A DNA stretch of 64,000 bases from Saccharothrix tamanrassetensis (GCF_014203665.1 NZ_JACHJN010000006.1:186001-250000), one strand, 5' to 3'; shown: positions 9,430 to 17,430, counted from the first letter of the stretch. Notes: generated from the sequence alone by a model not told the origin. Made by a program: numbers and translations.

Positions 9430-9473
9430 GGTGTGACCCAGTGCACCACCACCGTTGACACCTTGGTCACACC
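9430..9473. promoter_or_regulatory. 9-bp inverted repeat in divergent promoter region
   Basis: GGTGTGACC at 9430-9438 and GGTCACACC at 9465-9473 are perfect inverted repeats separated by 26 bases, between the divergently transcribed LLM oxidoreductase and FAD monooxygenase genes. The placement suggests two half-sites for a regulator controlling both; the interpretation is inference. Confidence 0.4.
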
Positions 9474-9510
9474 GGGGAAGCGCCGATGCGCCGCAGGCGT
9501 TCCCACGAGC

Positions 9511-10548
9511 ATGGACGTCGTGGTCGTCGGTGCAGGTCAGGCTGGTCTCTCCGCGGCCTACTTCCTCGGCCGGGCGAATCTCGACCACGTCGTCCTGGAC
9601 GCCGACGAAGGTCCCGGCGGGGCGTGGCGGCACCGCTGGCCCACGTTGCGGATGGCCACCGTGCACGGCATCCACGACCTGCCCGGGATGCCGTTCGACG
9701 AGCCGGACCCCGAGGCACCGGCCAACGAGGTGCTGCCCGCCTACTTCGCCGACTTCGAGCGCCGCAACGGCATCCACGTCCGCCGCCCCGTGCGCGTCCG
9801 CGCCGTCCGCGACGACGACGGTGCGCTCTCGGTCGAGACCGACCGCGGCGTCTGGCACACCAGGGCCCTGATCAACGCCACCGGCACCTGGACGCGCCCG
9901 TTCTGGCCCCGCTACCCCGGCCAGGAGCTGTTCGAGGGCCGTCAACTGCACTCCTCGCAGTACCGGGGCCCCGAGGAGTTCGCGGGCCAGCACGTCGTCG
10001 TGGTGGGCGGCGGCACGTCCGCCGTGCAGCAGCTGCTGGAGATCGCCGAGACCGCGACCACCACGTGGGTGACCCGCCGGGAACCGGAGTTCCGCGACGA
10101 GCCGTTCACCCCCGAGGTGGGCCGCGCGGTGGTGGCGATGGTCGACGAACGGGTGAGGGCGGGCCTCCCGCCGAAGAGCGTCGTCGGCGTGACCGGCCTC
10201 AGCCTCACCCCCGCCGTACGGGAGGCGTTGCGGGACAGGACCTTGCACCGCCGACCGATGTTCGACCGCATCACCCGCGACGGCGTGGTGTGGGCGGACG
10301 GGCGCACGGAGGAAGCCGACGTCATCCTGTGGGCGACCGGTTTCCGCGCCGCGCTCGACCACCTCGCCCCGCTCGGCCTCCGCGAACCCGGCGGCGGCAT
10401 CCGGCTGGACGGCACGAGGGTGGTGGCGGACCCGCGCGTGCACCTGGTCGGCTACGGCCCGTCGGCCAGCACGGTCGGTGCGACCCGGGCCGGACGCGCT
10501 GCGGTGAAGGAGATCACGAGCCTGCTCACGAGGGCGACGGCCGCCTGA
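9511..10548 (+). CDS. FAD-dependent NAD(P)-binding monooxygenase
   Basis: 345 residues with two Rossmann motifs: [14 protein letters not shown] at the extreme N-terminus for FAD, and [14 protein letters not shown] near residue 165 for NAD(P). The [12 protein letters not shown] block and the late [10 protein letters not shown] are typical of flavin-containing monooxygenases/YczL-like proteins. I start at ATG 9511 because the FAD motif follows immediately. The 3' end overlaps the convergent gene by 23 bases. Substrate unknown. Confidence 0.88.
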   Translation: MDVVVVGAGQAGLSAAYFLGRANLDHVVLDADEGPGGAWRHRWPTLRMATVHGIHDLPGMPFDEPDPEAPANEVLPAYFADFERRNGIHVRRPVRVRAVRDDDGALSVETDRGVWHTRALINATGTWTRPFWPRYPGQELFEGRQLHSSQYRGPEEFAGQHVVVVGGGTSAVQQLLEIAETATTTWVTRREPEFRDEPFTPEVGRAVVAMVDERVRAGLPPKSVVGVTGLSLTPAVREALRDRTLHRRPMFDRITRDGVVWADGRTEEADVILWATGFRAALDHLAPLGLREPGGGIRLDGTRVVADPRVHLVGYGPSASTVGATRAGRAAVKEITSLLTRATAA

Positions 10549-11830
10549 ACACCCTGCGCCCGTACAGCTTGCGCGCCACTTCGAGCCGGTAGCGGAGCAG
10601 GTCCCACCGCCGGACGCCGCGCTGCGCCAGGAACTCGCGTGCGGCGGCGGCGTCGAAGAACCACGGGAAGATCGCCGAGGGGTCGTTGAAGCCCTCCCAC
10701 AGCTCCTCGCCGATCGACTGGTCGTGCGCGGCGGCGAGCAGCACGTCCTGCCGGTAGCCGGTCAACGGCGCCAGCAGGCCGTTGGTGAAGTCGTTGGTGT
10801 ACCGGCCGAACTCCCAGAACTCGTCGAACCGGTCCCGCAGCCACGACGCCGTCCCGTCGTAGTCGTCCAGCCGGGAGGCGAAGAACCGCACCATCCGGGT
10901 CGCGTTGTTCGCGCCCTGTCCCGCCAGCGGGTCGTTGAGCACCACGGCGTCACCCAGCCCGAGCACGTGCCGCCCGGACGGCAGCACGGCCACCGGTTCC
11001 CGCACCACCGGCACGACGGAACCCTTGAGCCACGTGACGGGACTGGTCGGCCGCACCGGGGCCAGGAAGGACGACTGCCCCGGCAGCAGTTCGGCCACCA
11101 GCTCCCGCAGCACGTCGAGCCCTTCCGCGGCGGAGCTCACCGCGCCGAACCGGTCCGCCCGACCGCCGGGGACCGCCTCCACCACGACGCTGCGCGACTC
11201 TCCGACGTCCTTGTCCCAGAACGGGATCCAGAACACCTCCACCGTGCCGGGCACGAACGTGAACAGGATGTCGCGGTGCCGGGGGTGCGCCGCGAGGTCG
11301 TAGCCGTGGACGTTCACCATGAACAGCTCGCGCTGCGCGGAGGTGTGCACCGACCGCGTCGCGTCACGTGCGAACAGCCCGTGGAGGTCCTTGTGCCCCA
11401 CCGTGACCACGACGAGGTCGTGGCTCGCGGCCAGCGAGTCCAGGTCGCCGGACGTCACCGACCCGGTCACCACCTCCGCGCCGCGCCCGGCCACTTCCCG
11501 CAGCCCCCGGGCGAACTTCAGCCGCTGGTCCACGGCCAGCGCGGGCTTGCGCAGCGGCGCGTCGACGGAGAACGCCGACAGCCTGTCGTCGGTGTGGACG
11601 TCGAGCCGGATGCGGCCGCTGCGCGGTGCGTCCGGCCAGAGGTCCAGCCCCAGCGACGCCTCGTAGTCGATCTGGTCGCCGAACAGGCACGCGGTGGGGC
11701 GACCACCCGAGTCCAGGTACTGGTCGGCGGTGAGGTCCGAGCACAGCGTGACCCGCCAACCGGCCCGCAGCAGAGCCGCCGAGAGCACGATCCCCGCCTG
11801 CCCCGCACCCACCACCGCGACCGAACGCAT
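10526..11830 (-). CDS. Styrene/indole monooxygenase-like FAD oxidoreductase (StyA family)
   Basis: 434 residues. The N-terminal [19 protein letters not shown] followed by a CSDLTADQY segment, and the late GDAVVLNDPLAGQGANNATR, are characteristic of group E flavoprotein monooxygenases (StyA, indole monooxygenase), which epoxidise aryl alkenes or indole using FADH2 supplied by a separate reductase. No StyB-type reductase is seen adjacent, so electrons must come from elsewhere. Overlaps tail-to-tail with the preceding monooxygenase. Confidence 0.85.
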   Translation of the reverse strand: MRSVAVVGAGQAGIVLSAALLRAGWRVTLCSDLTADQYLDSGGRPTACLFGDQIDYEASLGLDLWPDAPRSGRIRLDVHTDDRLSAFSVDAPLRKPALAVDQRLKFARGLREVAGRGAEVVTGSVTSGDLDSLAASHDLVVVTVGHKDLHGLFARDATRSVHTSAQRELFMVNVHGYDLAAHPRHRDILFTFVPGTVEVFWIPFWDKDVGESRSVVVEAVPGGRADRFGAVSSAAEGLDVLRELVAELLPGQSSFLAPVRPTSPVTWLKGSVVPVVREPVAVLPSGRHVLGLGDAVVLNDPLAGQGANNATRMVRFFASRLDDYDGTASWLRDRFDEFWEFGRYTNDFTNGLLAPLTGYRQDVLLAAAHDQSIGEELWEGFNDPSAIFPWFFDAAAAREFLAQRGVRRWDLLRYRLEVARKLYGRRVFRRPSPS

Positions 11831-11898
11831 TCCCCCGATCTTTCAGCGGCCGGCCGCGAGGTGCCAATACGACGATCGGGTCGACTAGCCTCGGTCAC

Positions 11899-12969
11899 GT
11901 GCTCCGGGGGTTGCGGTTGGTCGCCGGCCTGCTGCTCGGCTTCTTCAGCGGGCTGGCCGGCCTGCTGGTGGTGGTGTTCGCCCGACCGGCCGCCCAGCGG
12001 TTCGCCGGGTGGGACCGCCGCCGGATCAGCGCGTTCCTCGACATCGACAGCGCCGAACCGACCCGGCCGCAGGCGGTCCGCTACCTCGCCGTGCGCGCGC
12101 TGGTGGGCCTGTTCGGCGGTTTCGTGCTGGCGTGGCTGTTCTACGGCATCGGCCTCGGCGTGATCGCGGCCCAGCGGATCGTCGTGAACGGCCTGGACGG
12201 CATCGAGTTGGGCGACGACCTGGCCGCCGTGGCGTGGACCGCGCTGATCGGCGGCGTCCTGCTCTACATCGAGGTGCAGGGCCTCATCGGCGTGGCGGCG
12301 CTGGAGGCGAAGGTGGCGCGGCGGTACCTCGGCCCCAGCGAGGCGGAGGTGCTGCGCAAGCGCATCGACGAGCTGGCGGAGAGCCGCGCGGGCATCGTGG
12401 CCGCCGTGGACGCCGAGCGCCGGCGCATCGAACGCGACCTGCACGACGGCGTGCAGCAGCGCCTGGTGGCGCTGGGGATGCTGCTCGGTCGCGCCCGGCG
12501 CCACCCCGAACACGCCGAAGACCTGCTGGGCCAGGCGCACGACGAGTCCCGGCACGTGCTGGAGGACCTGCGGGAAGTCGCCTGGCGGGTGTACCCGGCG
12601 GCGCTGGACGCGCTGGGCCTCGCGGACGCGCTGGAGGCGGTCGCGGACCGCTCGGCGATCCCGGTCGAGATCCACTGTGGACGGACGAGCGCACCGAAGA
12701 GGGTGCAGACGGCGGTGTACTTCGTGGTCTCCGAGGCGGTGACGAACGCGGCGAAGCACTCGGGTGCGACCATGATCAGCGTGGACATCACCGGGGACGG
12801 GGGCGCGGTGCGGGTGCGGATCGAGGACGACGGTGTCGGGGGAGCGGACCCGGCGGGCGGCGGGCTGGCCGGGCTGTCCCGGCGGGTGCTGGCGCTGGAC
12901 GGCCGGTTCGGCGTGCACAGCCCGGTGGGCGGCCCCACGGTGATCACCGCGGAGCTGCCGTGCGGGTGA
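11899..12969 (+). CDS. Sensor histidine kinase, NarL-system (HisKA_3) type
   Basis: 356 residues. Membrane segments at about 5-28, 66-90 and 111-130, then a short coiled region, a HisKA_3 dimerisation domain with phospho-acceptor His182 in RRRIERDLHDGVQQRL, and a HATPase_c domain (SEAVTNAAKHSG N-box; DDGVGGADP G-box; GLAGLSRRV). The N-terminal half is unlike common sensor domains and the signal is unknown. GTG start; the stop overlaps the response regulator by 10 bases. Confidence 0.92.
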   Translation: MLRGLRLVAGLLLGFFSGLAGLLVVVFARPAAQRFAGWDRRRISAFLDIDSAEPTRPQAVRYLAVRALVGLFGGFVLAWLFYGIGLGVIAAQRIVVNGLDGIELGDDLAAVAWTALIGGVLLYIEVQGLIGVAALEAKVARRYLGPSEAEVLRKRIDELAESRAGIVAAVDAERRRIERDLHDGVQQRLVALGMLLGRARRHPEHAEDLLGQAHDESRHVLEDLREVAWRVYPAALDALGLADALEAVADRSAIPVEIHCGRTSAPKRVQTAVYFVVSEAVTNAAKHSGATMISVDITGDGGAVRVRIEDDGVGGADPAGGGLAGLSRRVLALDGRFGVHSPVGGPTVITAELPCG

Positions 12970-13598
12970 TCCTGGCCGAGGACTCGACGCTGCTGCGCGA
13001 GGGCCTGGTGCGGCTGCTCGCCGAGGAGGGGCACGAGGTGGTGGCGGCGGTCGGCGACGCGGACGCGCTGCTGCGGGTCGTGGCCGCACATCTGCCGGAC
13101 GTGGTGGTGACCGACGTGCGGATGCCTCCGACGAACTCCGACGAGGGCCTGAAGGCCGCGTTGGAGATCCGCCGGAGGCATCCCGGTGTCGGTGTGCTCG
13201 TGCTGTCCCAGTACGTCGAGCAGCGCTACGCGGTCGACCTGCTCACCGACCGCGCCGAGGGCGTCGGCTACCTGCTGAAGGACCGCGTGGTGCAGGTGGA
13301 GGAGTTCCTGGACGCGCTGCGCCGGGTGGGCGAGGGCGGCGCGGCGTTCGACCCGGAGGTGGTGCGCCGGCTGCTGGCCAGGTCGGAGCACCCGCTGGAC
13401 GTGCTGACCGCGCGGGAGCGGCAGGTGCTGGCGCACATGGCCGAAGGCCACACGAACAACGCCATCGCGGCGAAGCTGCACGTGTCGCGCAGCGCCGTGG
13501 AGAAGCACGTGAACGCCATCTTCGACAAGCTTCGTTTGTCTGATGTGGACGGTTACAGCAGGCGGGTGCTGGCGATCCTGCGCTACCTGCGGTCGTGA
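12960..13598 (+). CDS. Response regulator, NarL/FixJ family
   Basis: 212 residues. Receiver domain with acidic pair AEDS at residues 6-9, phospho-acceptor Asp52 in VVVTDVRMPP and Lys in GYLLKDRV; C-terminal LuxR-type helix-turn-helix with LTARERQVLAHMAEGHTNNAIA and SAVEKHVNAIFDKL. Cognate to the overlapping kinase. GTG start inside the kinase gene; a second in-frame GTG six bases on is possible. Targets unknown. The 3' end overlaps the convergent DedA gene by 16 bases. Confidence 0.93.
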   Translation: MRVILAEDSTLLREGLVRLLAEEGHEVVAAVGDADALLRVVAAHLPDVVVTDVRMPPTNSDEGLKAALEIRRRHPGVGVLVLSQYVEQRYAVDLLTDRAEGVGYLLKDRVVQVEEFLDALRRVGEGGAAFDPEVVRRLLARSEHPLDVLTARERQVLAHMAEGHTNNAIAAKLHVSRSAVEKHVNAIFDKLRLSDVDGYSRRVLAILRYLRS

Positions 13599-14197
13599 GC
13601 CTTGCGCTTGGACAGCCGTGACACCACGAACCACACCACGGCCAGCACGACCACGCCCAGCACGACCTTCGACACGATGCCCATGTACTGCTCGACGACG
13701 TGCCAGTTCTCGCCGAGCAGGTAGCCGGCGAGGATCAGCGCGGTGTTCCAGATCGCGCTGCCGGCGGCGGTGAACGCGACGAAGGTGTGCAGCGGCATCC
13801 GCTCCACCCCCGCCGGGATGGAGATGAGGCTGCGGAAGATCGGGACCATCCGGCCGAAGAACACGGTCGCCCGGCCGTGCTTGCGGAACCACTCCTCGGT
13901 CTTGTCCACGTCGGACACCTTGAGCAGCGGCATCTTCGAGACGATCGCCCGCACCCGGTCACGGCCGAGCAGCGCGCCCACGTAGTACAGCACCAGCGCG
14001 CCCGCCACCGATCCCGCCGTCGTCCACAGGATCGCGGCCACCAGGCTCATCCCGCCCCGGCTCGCGGTGAACCCGGCCAACGGCAGGAACACCTCGCTGG
14101 GCAGCGGCGGGAACAGGTTCTCCAGCGCGATCGCCAGCCCGGCGCCCGGCGCGCCGAACGCTTCCATCAGATCGGTGACCCACTCGACAACATCCAT
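13583..14197 (-). CDS. DedA family membrane protein
   Basis: 204 residues. The DedA/VTT signature is clear: ENLFPPLPSEVFLPLAGF near the N-terminus, GALLGRDRVR in the middle and FFGRMVPIFRSLISIPAG with the conserved arginines. DedA proteins act in undecaprenyl phosphate or phospholipid recycling and membrane potential maintenance. ATG at 14197 puts the first helix in the normal place; an upstream ATG at 14251 is less likely. Confidence 0.92.
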   Translation of the reverse strand: MDVVEWVTDLMEAFGAPGAGLAIALENLFPPLPSEVFLPLAGFTASRGGMSLVAAILWTTAGSVAGALVLYYVGALLGRDRVRAIVSKMPLLKVSDVDKTEEWFRKHGRATVFFGRMVPIFRSLISIPAGVERMPLHTFVAFTAAGSAIWNTALILAGYLLGENWHVVEQYMGIVSKVVLGVVVLAVVWFVVSRLSKRKAHDRR

Positions 14198-14306
14198 GAT
14201 CACCACGCTACGAACGCGGGGGACCGGGGTGCCATGAAGCGGACCGCACAACGGGGTGTGGAAAACCTCAGTGGAGAGCCCCCCTATGCGGGCGGCAGCC
14301 CCACCG

Positions 14307-14649
14307 TCACCGCGCGGCGTGCGCGGCCGGTCCCTCGGCGTACCGGGTGGTCACGGCCTGCGACACCCGGCGGTGGAGCCACCCGGTGCCGCACACCGCG
14401 GACTCGGACGACGAGTGCCGGCGGATCCGCGTCCCGCCCCGTCCGGGACCAGGTCGACGAACGCCTGGTGGTCCCGGATGGCCAAGCCGGACAGCAGCAC
14501 ATACCCGACCCTGCGGTTCGGCGTGAGCTCGACCACCTCCCTCCCTGGTGGGGTTCCTCCTGCCCCGGCGGTGAAACACGCGGATCTTCCGGACGCCGTG
14601 CGCGCGCCACCCGCCACGGACCTCTTCCTGGAAACGATGGTCGACTAGG
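14307..14649 (-). pseudogene. SRPBCC/polyketide-cyclase-like protein, frameshifted and N-terminally truncated
   Basis: Three conserved segments of an SRPBCC protein lie in order on the minus strand but in two frames: GVRKIRVFHRRGRR near 14590-14550, then VVELTPNRRVGYVLLSG with AIRDHQAFVDLVPDG (about 14540-14450), then GTRIRRHSSSESAVCGTGW to YAEGPAAHAAR (about 14445-14310). The first shift sits at a duplicated GGGA tetranucleotide near 14540; dropping one copy restores the frame. Intact relatives have about 50 more N-terminal residues, missing here. This fills the gap between dedA and the CobW gene. Confidence 0.7.
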
Positions 14650-14658
14650 ATCCGCCGG

Positions 14659-15618
14659 GTGAAGCGGATCCCGGTGGTCGTCGTGGCGGGGTTCCTCGGC
14701 TCCGGCAAGACGACCCTGCTCAACCACCTGTTGACGAGCGCGCGCGGTACCCGGATCGGGGTCGTGGTCAACGACTTCGGCGCGATCGGCATCGACGCGA
14801 TGAGCGTGGCCGGGCAGGTCGACTCGACGGTGTCGCTGAGCAACGGGTGCCTGTGCTGCGCGGTCGACGTGGGCGGGCTGGACGAGCTGCTCGGCAAGCT
14901 GGACCCGCTGGTGGACGTGATCGTGATCGAGGCCAGCGGGCTGGCCGAGCCGCAGGCCATGGCCCGCCTGGTGCTGGGCAGCGAGAACCCCCGCATCGCT
15001 TACGGGGGACTGGTGCTGCTGGTCGACGCGGCCGAGTTCCCGGCGGACCTGGAACGGCCCCTGCGGGTGGCGGACCTGGTGGTGCTGAACAAGACCGACC
15101 GGGTGACCGGGGTCGCCGACCTGGTCGAGTCGATCGGTCGGCTGAAGCCCGGCGTGCCGGTGGTGGCCGCGTCGCACGGTCGGATCGACCCGGCGCTGTT
15201 GTTCGACCCGCGTCCACGTGGCGAGCGGTTCGGGCAGCTGTCGTTCGAGGACCTGCTCGATGACCACGAACACGCCCACGTGCACTACGACAGCGTCGAG
15301 TTCACCGGCGGGGCGATGAACCCGACCCGGCTGATGGCGTTCCTGGACGAACGGCCGGCCGGGTTGTACCGGATCAAGGGGTTCGTGGACTTCGACGTGC
15401 CCGGTCACCGGCAGCGGTTCAGCCTGCACGCGGTGGGGGCCTTCCTGCGGTTCGAGCGGCTGCCGTGGGGGGATGGGCCGCGGCGGACGGAGTTGGTGCT
15501 GATCGGGACCGGGTTGGACGTCGAGGCGGTGACCGAGGGGCTGGAGGGCTGTGCGGAGCCCCGGCCGGAGGCGGTCGACCCGCAGGCGATGTTGGAGGTC
15601 CTGCGGTACCTGGGGTGA
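14659..15618 (+). CDS. CobW/ZNG1-type GTP-binding metallochaperone
   Basis: 319 residues of the G3E P-loop family. Walker A GFLGSGKTTLLNHLL, the metal-binding CxCC motif in SNGCLCCAVD, G3-like IEASGLAEPQ, NKTD base-specificity motif, and a C-terminal CobW_C domain (YRIKGFVDFDVPGHR). Such proteins insert zinc or cobalt into client enzymes. A short His-rich stretch (DDHEHAHVHYD) may bind metal. GTG start directly after the degraded SRPBCC gene; no Zur box was recognised upstream. Confidence 0.92.
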   Translation: MKRIPVVVVAGFLGSGKTTLLNHLLTSARGTRIGVVVNDFGAIGIDAMSVAGQVDSTVSLSNGCLCCAVDVGGLDELLGKLDPLVDVIVIEASGLAEPQAMARLVLGSENPRIAYGGLVLLVDAAEFPADLERPLRVADLVVLNKTDRVTGVADLVESIGRLKPGVPVVAASHGRIDPALLFDPRPRGERFGQLSFEDLLDDHEHAHVHYDSVEFTGGAMNPTRLMAFLDERPAGLYRIKGFVDFDVPGHRQRFSLHAVGAFLRFERLPWGDGPRRTELVLIGTGLDVEAVTEGLEGCAEPRPEAVDPQAMLEVLRYLG

Positions 15619-15739
15619 GGTTCCGCGCCAGGTACCCCCGCCAGGAGTGCCCCCGCGCCGGTGGGTCCTCGTGTCAGGGGTACCCCGTGCGCCAGGTGCG
15701 CCCCGCGGACGCCGGTGTCGACCGCCGCCACGCGAGTGG

Positions 15740-15813
15740 TGGGGCCGGAGAGACTCGAACTCTCACTGGCACGGACCTAAACCGTGTGCCTCTGCCAATT
15801 GGGCTACGACCCC
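15740..15813 (-). tRNA. tRNA with UAG anticodon (Leu by anticodon), class I architecture
   Basis: Cloverleaf on the minus strand: acceptor GGGGTCG pairing CGGCCCC with A73, anticodon arm CACGG-TTTAGGT-CCGTG giving anticodon TAG, T arm GAGAG-TTCGAGT-CTCTC. CCA is encoded (15737-15739). The variable loop is only about five bases (CCAGT), whereas bacterial leucine tRNAs are class II with a long variable arm. The D arm has a three-pair stem (GCC/GGC) with an enlarged loop containing AATTGG. Identity is therefore Leu by anticodon only. Confidence 0.85.
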
Positions 15814-15880
15814 GTGGTCGCCCAGCCTATCGGCCGGGTGCGGCGGGCCGGTACCGAGGTGGCCGCTGCCGGGAGGCGAA

Positions 15881-15932
15881 TGGAAACGGCGTTGTGGAAC
15901 GCTGAACGTGACGCCGCTCAACGCCGTTTCCA
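15881..15932. promoter_or_regulatory. Perfect 14-bp inverted repeat with alternative hairpin
   Basis: TGGAAACGGCGTTG (15881-15894) and CAACGCCGTTTCCA (15919-15932) are perfectly complementary across a 24-base loop. A smaller competing hairpin, GCGTT-GTGG-AACGC (15889-15902), uses part of the left arm. No T run follows. It lies 43 bases before the DUF3618 start, so an attenuator or operator is possible; otherwise it may simply be a spacer hairpin after the tRNA. Confidence 0.45.
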
Positions 15933-15975
15933 CGCCTGAACTACGGTTACCGGCAGACCGCTGCTAGGAGGAGAT

Positions 15976-16197
15976 GTGGCTCGCGACCCCGACACCATCC
16001 AGCGCGAGATCGAGCAGGCTCGCGACGCGCTGGCCACGACCCTGGACGAGCTGGGCACGAGGGCCAACCCCCAGCGCTTCGTCGAGGCGGGCAAGGACAG
16101 CGTGCGCGCGAAGCTCGACGAACCCAAGGTCCGGTACTCGCTGATCGCGGTGGCCGTACTCGTCGGGCTCGCCTTGCTGCGCAAGCTGTTCCGCTGA
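15976..16197 (+). CDS. DUF3618 domain protein, small membrane-anchored
   Basis: 73 residues: N-terminal amphipathic helical part with DTIQREIEQARDALATTLDEL, the DUF3618 signature, and a single C-terminal transmembrane segment (YSLIAVAVLVGLALL) ending in RKLFR. GTG start is fixed by GGAGGAG immediately upstream. These actinobacterial proteins are found at the cell envelope; function is unknown. Its stop is followed by a hairpin shared with the convergent TetR gene. Confidence 0.88.
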   Translation: MARDPDTIQREIEQARDALATTLDELGTRANPQRFVEAGKDSVRAKLDEPKVRYSLIAVAVLVGLALLRKLFR

Positions 16198-16201
16198 CCC
16201 G

Positions 16202-16233
16202 GCTACTGCCCCTCGCCGACGAGGGGCAGTAGC
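16202..16233. terminator. 14-bp hairpin shared by convergent genes, overlapping tetR stop
   Basis: GCTACTGCCCCTCG (16202-16215) and CGAGGGGCAGTAGC (16220-16233) form a perfect stem with a CCGA loop. The left arm contains the stop codon of the minus-strand TetR gene and the right arm its last codons (PLVGEGQ), so the coding end doubles as the hairpin for both converging transcripts. No U-tract, as usual in GC-rich actinobacteria. Confidence 0.7.
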
Positions 16234-16817
16234 ACCTGGTCCACCACCCGGTCCACGAACGGCAGGTCGAGCGGGTCGCCGGTGAGCATCAGCCGGTAGA
16301 TCAGGGCCGCGCCCGCCAGTTCGACCGCCATGCCGCGCGGTGCGTCCGGGCGCAGCTCGCCGCGCTCGTCGGCGCGATCCAGGATCCGCCGCAGCACGTT
16401 GCGCTGCGCGATCAGGAACGTCTCGCGGAACGCCGAGGCCAGCTCCGGTTCGTGCGGCAGCTCGCCCACCAGCGCCTGTGCCGCCTTGCCGATCGGGCCG
16501 GACAGGAACGCCGCGAACGAGCTGAGGAACTCCCGCAGGTCGCCCGCGAGCGACCCGGTGTCCGGCTCGGCCAGGTTCTCCGCCGCGAGGTGCGTGCACG
16601 TGTCGATGACGAGGTCCAGCTTGGACTCCCACCGCCGGTAGATCGTCGCCTTGCCCGCGCGGGCGCGGGCGGCCACGGCGTCCATGGTCAGCGCGCGGTA
16701 GCCGACCTCCGCCATCACCTCCAGCGCGGCTTGGCGCAGCGCGTCGTCGCGGCTCGCGTCCCTGGGTCTGCCTCGTTGTGGGGCCCGTGGCGCCCCGCTG
16801 TACACCGGTGTGGCCAT
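16203..16817 (-). CDS. TetR/AcrR family transcriptional regulator
   Basis: 204 residues. N-terminal helix-turn-helix: RDDALRQAALEVMAEVGYRALTMDAV in register with ARARAGKATIYRRWESKLDLV, the TetR signature; C-terminal ligand domain resembles the TetR_C regulators that follow PRG-rich N-termini (APQRGRPRDASR). ATG start. The neighbours do not reveal its target; autoregulation is possible but no palindrome was recognised in the short upstream gap. Confidence 0.92.
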   Translation of the reverse strand: MATPVYSGAPRAPQRGRPRDASRDDALRQAALEVMAEVGYRALTMDAVAARARAGKATIYRRWESKLDLVIDTCTHLAAENLAEPDTGSLAGDLREFLSSFAAFLSGPIGKAAQALVGELPHEPELASAFRETFLIAQRNVLRRILDRADERGELRPDAPRGMAVELAGAALIYRLMLTGDPLDLPFVDRVVDQVLLPLVGEGQ

Positions 16818-16870
16818 GTCTGCGCTCCCGTTCGCCTTAGGCCGGACATCCTAGGCGGCTCAGGGCCGTC

Positions 16871-17173
16871 CTAGGCCTCGATTGCCTGGTCATGAGGGGT
16901 GCTCGGTTCGGTTTGCCGGGTGTCGGGCACGGTGAGGCCGTGCCGCGCGTGCAGGTAGACGACGGAGAACGCGAGCGCGTCACCGTCCAGCAGGTGGACC
17001 ACCGCCCGGTCGGCGTGGCTTCCGGCGATCTCGTCCACCAGCTGGTCGGCCTGGACGCGGGCCGCGATCAGGCCGGGCGCGGTGGCGTCGAGCGATCTGC
17101 CGGCGGTGCGCACGGTGACCTCCCAGTCGTCGCCGGCGCGCCGGTAGTTCGCGGTGATGGGAAGCGTGGGCAT
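16871..17173 (-). CDS. Small actinobacterial protein, HicB-like N-terminal strand pattern
   Basis: 100 residues. TLPITANYRRAGDDWEVTVR and ATAPGLIAARVQADQLVDEI resemble the beta-strand/helix pattern of HicB-type antitoxin folds (ITANY...W.V.V...G...A..L..A...AD.LV). No HicA-like toxin gene is adjacent, so it is not a recognisable toxin-antitoxin pair. ATG 17173 is preferred over an ATG at 17224 because GGAGG lies eight bases upstream. Function unknown. Confidence 0.6.
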   Translation of the reverse strand: MPTLPITANYRRAGDDWEVTVRTAGRSLDATAPGLIAARVQADQLVDEIAGSHADRAVVHLLDGDALAFSVVYLHARHGLTVPDTRQTEPSTPHDQAIEA

Positions 17174-17330
17174 GGTGCGACCTCCGTTCTCCTGCCTATC
17201 TGACCGGGATTCGGGCATGATCATGACGCGATTAGCCCGAATGGGTGGGCGGAAGTGTCGGGGCGCGTTCGGGTGAGTCGATGCTTGTGTGTGGCGTGGG
17301 CCGTTCCTGCGGCGATGGGTCTACGAGCTG

Positions 17331-17403
17331 AAAAGCGTCCGCGCCGGACGGGCAGGCCATACGGGGATGACACGCAGAGGCAGGAGTGTGCGCGGGGCGC
17401 GGC
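17331..17403 (+). repeat. Hairpin repeat family, deletion derivative (copy A)
   Basis: AAAAGCGTCCGCGCCGGACG then GGCAGGCC joins directly to ATACGGGGATGACACGCAG and an AGGAGTGTGCGC tail. These are the left and right flanking modules of the repeats at 28465-28700 and 62871-63113, with the whole central hairpin missing. The junction falls in the shared GGCC. It lies between a small gene and a TetR gene; the rest of the 17174-17430 gap shows nothing else. Confidence 0.75.
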
Positions 17404-17430
17404 AGCCCGCGGACCGGAGGCGGGGCGGAG

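Noticed and set aside
16871..17173. Toxin-antitoxin system
   Set aside because: The HicB-like strand pattern is weak and no HicA-like toxin lies next to it; the neighbours are hairpin-repeat remnants and TetR genes.
17229..17240. CGATTAGCCCGA also found, inverted, at 22223-22234, a possible shared regulatory site
   Set aside because: A single 12-base coincidence is expected by chance between two sites in 64 kb of sequence, and the orientations relative to the genes differ.
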